From Sulfitobacter sp. DFL-14 (GTDB lineage Bacteria; Pseudomonadota; Alphaproteobacteria; Rhodobacterales; Rhodobacteraceae), in contig NZ_QBFD01000046.1 in assembly GCF_003335585.1 (NCBI RefSeq), positions 31,165-95,164 of the forward strand: a DNA stretch of 64,000 nt, given 5' to 3'. The notes below the pieces were generated by a model, which ran no database searches, was not told where the DNA came from, and saw only the letters and a list, made by a program, of their open reading frames with translations. A program made the position numbers and the translations under genes. This document shows, one piece after another, positions 61,719-64,000 of this stretch; position 1 is the stretch's first letter; each line of letters starts with the position of its first letter.

Positions 61719-62356
61719 CTGGCATGAACGGCCCCTTGCGCATCGGGATCGGCGGCCCCGTGGGCGCGGGCAAGACCACGTTGACCGCCGCCCTGGCGCG
61801 CGTCTTTCACCCCGCGCTCTCCATCGGGGTGATCACCAATGACATCTACACGCAGGAGGATGCGGAAGCGCTGATGCGCATGCAAATCCTGCCGCAGGAC
61901 CGGGTGATCGGGGTGGAAACCGGCGGCTGCCCGCATACGGCGATCCGCGAGGATGCCTCGATCAACCTGGCCGCCATTGCCGAGATGCGTGAGCGCCATG
62001 CGGACCTCGATCTGGTGCTGATCGAAAGCGGCGGCGACAACCTCTCTGCCACCTTCAGCCCGGAACTGGCGGATGTGACGATCTACGTGATCGACGTGGC
62101 CGCGGGCGAGGAAATCCCCCGCAAGGGCGGGCCTGCCATCACCAAATCGGACCTGCTGGTAATCAACAAGACCGATCTGGCCCCCCATGTGGGCGCATCC
62201 CTGGAGGTCATGGCCCGTGATGCGGCGCGGATGCGCGGGGACAGGCCGGTGGCATTCTGTGCCCTGCGCCACGGCACCGGCGTGCAGCAGGTGGTGGACC
62301 ATGTGCTGTCCATCGGCGGTTTGCAGATGCCCCAGGCCGAAATCGCGGATGCCTGA
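61715..62356 (+). CDS. ureG: Urease accessory GTPase UreG
   Basis: A 213-residue SIMIBI GTPase. P-loop IGGPVGAGKTTL near 11-22, the nickel-binding Cys-Pro-His (GCPHTAIREDAS) near 71-82, and LVLIESGGDNLSATFSPEL near 100-118. Last gene of the operon; terminator follows. Confidence 0.97.
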   Translation: MTGMNGPLRIGIGGPVGAGKTTLTAALARVFHPALSIGVITNDIYTQEDAEALMRMQILPQDRVIGVETGGCPHTAIREDASINLAAIAEMRERHADLDLVLIESGGDNLSATFSPELADVTIYVIDVAAGEEIPRKGGPAITKSDLLVINKTDLAPHVGASLEVMARDAARMRGDRPVAFCALRHGTGVQQVVDHVLSIGGLQMPQAEIADA

Positions 62357-62360
62357 CGCA

Positions 62361-62390
62361 ACACGGCCCGTGCCGGGGCGCGGGCCGTGT
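62361..62390 (+). terminator. Terminator of the urease operon
   Basis: ACACGGCCCG (62361-62370) and CGGGCCGTGT (62381-62390) form a perfect 10-bp stem with a 10-nt loop. Confidence 0.75.
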
Positions 62391-62421
62391 CATCAAATGG
62401 GTTTGCGTGAGGGAAAGGCGT

Positions 62422-62841
62422 TCAACCTTCCTCTTCCTTGACCTCTTTCGGCGTGACGATCACGCCGCGTTCCACAAAGAAGGCACCGGTGCGGTAGAAG
62501 GGCACGAAGGATTCTGTCTGCAACTCGCCCCGGCCGTTGTCGATGGGGTTCACGATCTCCTGCTTTTCTTCGGTCGCGGCGCGCAATTCATAGCGATAGA
62601 CGCCATCCTGAACCTCGCCCGGTTGCAGTTCGAACACCGGCGTGCCGGATTTTGCAAAGATTTCGGTGATCTTGCCGTTGGGGGCGGCGACAACCATGCT
62701 GGCGTTGCTCAGCCCGATCCAGTTCTCGAACCAGACGGCGTTGGAATTATGCTGCTGGACCGGATCGGCGGCCCAGGCTGTGCCGGCGCTGAATAGGGCA
62801 AGCGAAGTGGTCAGGGCAATTGATTTCAAAAGACGGGACAT
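62422..62841 (-). CDS. Conserved periplasmic protein
   Basis: A 139-residue protein with a signal peptide (IALTTSLALFSAGTAWA) and a beta-rich mature part (NAVWFENWIGLSNASMVVAA, then an EEKQEIVNPI segment). No name is known. ATG at 62841 has GAGG seven bases upstream. Convergent with ureG. Confidence 0.75.
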   Translation of the reverse strand: MSRLLKSIALTTSLALFSAGTAWAADPVQQHNSNAVWFENWIGLSNASMVVAAPNGKITEIFAKSGTPVFELQPGEVQDGVYRYELRAATEEKQEIVNPIDNGRGELQTESFVPFYRTGAFFVERGVIVTPKEVKEEEG

Positions 62842-63047
62842 GACATACCTCGTTCCGTTTAAATATACTTCGGGGCACGCGACCCCTATGATACATGAAC
62901 ATGGAATTCCGCCCTCTGGCAAGGGGCGCGGGGGTCGCGCTGGCGGATGGGCCTTTTGCTGCCGTGTTCTGGCGGTCCGGCGCGACGCCGTGTTATGCCC
63001 TGACAGAAGTGGGCACGTCACGCCCCGAACCGGACCAAGGAAGCGCC

Positions 63048-63749
63048 ATGAGCCATTCAGCCCATTCCGAAGTGCATCTGGTACACCGCATCGGCTGGCT
63101 GCGCGCCGCCGTGCTGGGCGCCAACGACGGGCTGGTCTCGACCGCCAGCATCGTGGTTGGGGTGGCGGCGGCCGGCTCCGGGCGGCCCGAAATCCTGATT
63201 GCGGGCCTCGCGGGGCTGGTGGCGGGTGCCATGTCGATGGCAGCGGGGGAATATGTCTCTGTCAGTTCACAGGCGGACACCGAGGCGGCGGACACCATCC
63301 GCGAACGGCAGGAATTGCAGACCGCGCCCGAGGCGGAACTGGATGAGCTGACCCAGATCTATGTGGAACGCGGGCTGGATCCGGCGCTGGCGCGGCAGGT
63401 CGCGGTGCAACTGACGGAGAAAGACGCCCTGGGCGCGCATCTGCGGGACGAACTGGGCATTGTCGACACGGCTGCGGCCCAGCCGGTGCAGGCGGCGCTG
63501 GTCTCTGCCGTGACATTTGCGGCGGGTGCGGTGGTGCCGCTGATCGCCGCGGCCCTTGCCGGATATACGCGGATCGGTCTTGTGGTCGCGCTGACAACGC
63601 TGGTGGCCCTTGCCGTGCTGGGCGCGCTTGGGGCTGTGGTGGGCGGTGCCGGGCTGATCAAGGGCGCGGCGCGGGTCATGTTCTGGGGTGCGCTGGCCAT
63701 GGCGGTGACGGCCGGTGTCGGCATGGTCTTTGGCGTCAGTCTCGGCTGA
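63048..63749 (+). CDS. VIT/CCC1-type iron or manganese transporter
   Basis: A 233-residue VIT-family protein. First membrane segment GANDGLVSTASIVVGVAAAG (near 24-43), then AGAMSMAAGEYVSVSSQADTE near 60-80 and a cytosolic metal-binding helix (Glu-rich ERQELQTAPEAELDEL). Relatives move Fe2+/Mn2+. Start ATG 63048 with AAGGAAG upstream. A Fur/Mur gene sits elsewhere in the window, but no link is shown. Confidence 0.9.
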   Translation: MSHSAHSEVHLVHRIGWLRAAVLGANDGLVSTASIVVGVAAAGSGRPEILIAGLAGLVAGAMSMAAGEYVSVSSQADTEAADTIRERQELQTAPEAELDELTQIYVERGLDPALARQVAVQLTEKDALGAHLRDELGIVDTAAAQPVQAALVSAVTFAAGAVVPLIAAALAGYTRIGLVVALTTLVALAVLGALGAVVGGAGLIKGAARVMFWGALAMAVTAGVGMVFGVSLG

Positions 63750-64000
63750 CCGCCATCGGGCTGCAATAGCCCCGAGGAGCAGCGCAGCGGGCTTGTCCGA
63801 ACCGCCGCTTCAATATGCAAAAAAATACTGTCGGATGCAAAGCATGACTGGCTTTTGTGACATTCTTCAAACCCAAGTCGCATGGGCAAAGTGGAACGGC
63901 CATTCGTGCCTGGCGCAGCGAACGACCGAACAGAGCCCACATTGACTTAACCACACAGGGCGGCGCCTGACCGCGGGTGGGCGCCGATACATTGGCTCAT
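63750..64000. other. 251-bp 3' region without a gene
   Basis: Begins with a hairpin (TCGGGCT-GCAAT-AGCCC, 63756-63772, one bulge thereafter), a possible terminator of the VIT gene. Then comes AT-richer, decayed-looking DNA (AAAAAAATACTGTCGGATGC and so on), with short frames but no supported gene. Confidence 0.4.

Overview
The window is GC-rich alphaproteobacterial chromosome, most likely from a marine Rhodobacteraceae (Roseobacter-group) bacterium. The grounds are the gene families and their order: a DctM-type TRAP permease, DUF2852, DUF2927 and DUF4167 proteins, a single-cysteine DksA, an RSP_2648-type PIN protein, the lptF-lptG-lptD-surA-pdxA-rsmA string, and a ureDABCEFG operon with extra small genes. 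No rRNA or tRNA gene, CRISPR array, prophage or complete insertion sequence was seen.

Layout. 1-6.6 kb: end of a TRAP transporter, leucyltransferase bpt, RDD and DUF2852 membrane proteins, a YbaK-type editing protein, and glnE with a small partner gene. 7-12 kb: a lipoprotein, an RlmI-type rRNA methyltransferase fused by a TGATG overlap to a PIN protein, an M48 protease, an atypical P450 and OsmC. 12.3-16.9 kb: a VWA protein and a MoxR ATPase bracketing a DUF2927 lipoprotein and a 56-residue membrane protein, then divergent dksA. 16.9-24.7 kb: mixed metabolism and transport (FAD monooxygenase, cupin, GNAT, enolase, DMT and AbrB-family transporters, NYN protein, ProC-like reductase). 24.7-28.7 kb is the most accessory-looking part: a lower-GC zinc-finger/HNH-like orphan gene, a Fur/Mur regulator, a DEAD-box helicase and a long repeat-bearing gap.

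28.7-36.5 kb: a DMT exporter; a nucleoside hydrolase-GNAT-selO operon joined by ATGA overlaps; mazG; and an M20 amidohydrolase followed by two different ureohydrolases. 36.5-40 kb: a DUF1499 gene overlapping a convergent periplasmic gene, prfA-prmC, and a DUF4167 gene. 40-49 kb is one leftward string: lptF, lptG, lptD, surA, pdxA, rsmA, a lipoprotein with a transglutaminase-like Cys/His/Asp set, and a class D beta-lactamase. 49-56.7 kb: pepA-holC, a membrane aspartic protease, MarC, an ABC-F ATPase, ndk, a VOC protein, a 40-residue proline-rich ORF and galM. 56.9-62.4 kb is the urease operon, followed by a periplasmic protein and a VIT-family transporter.

Two parts may cooperate in nitrogen use: the ureohydrolase genes would release urea from guanidino compounds, and the urease operon 21 kb away would hydrolyse it. 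The window also holds unexplained DNA structure: a ~205-bp inverted dispersed repeat at 6.7 and 28.4 kb, four TGACATGTC boxes at exact 14-bp period upstream of eno, paired 19-bp palindromes upstream of the DUF2852 gene, a 10-bp perfect palindrome upstream of osmC, a 158-bp TIR-bounded structured element at 18.2 kb, and a short recurring intergenic motif.
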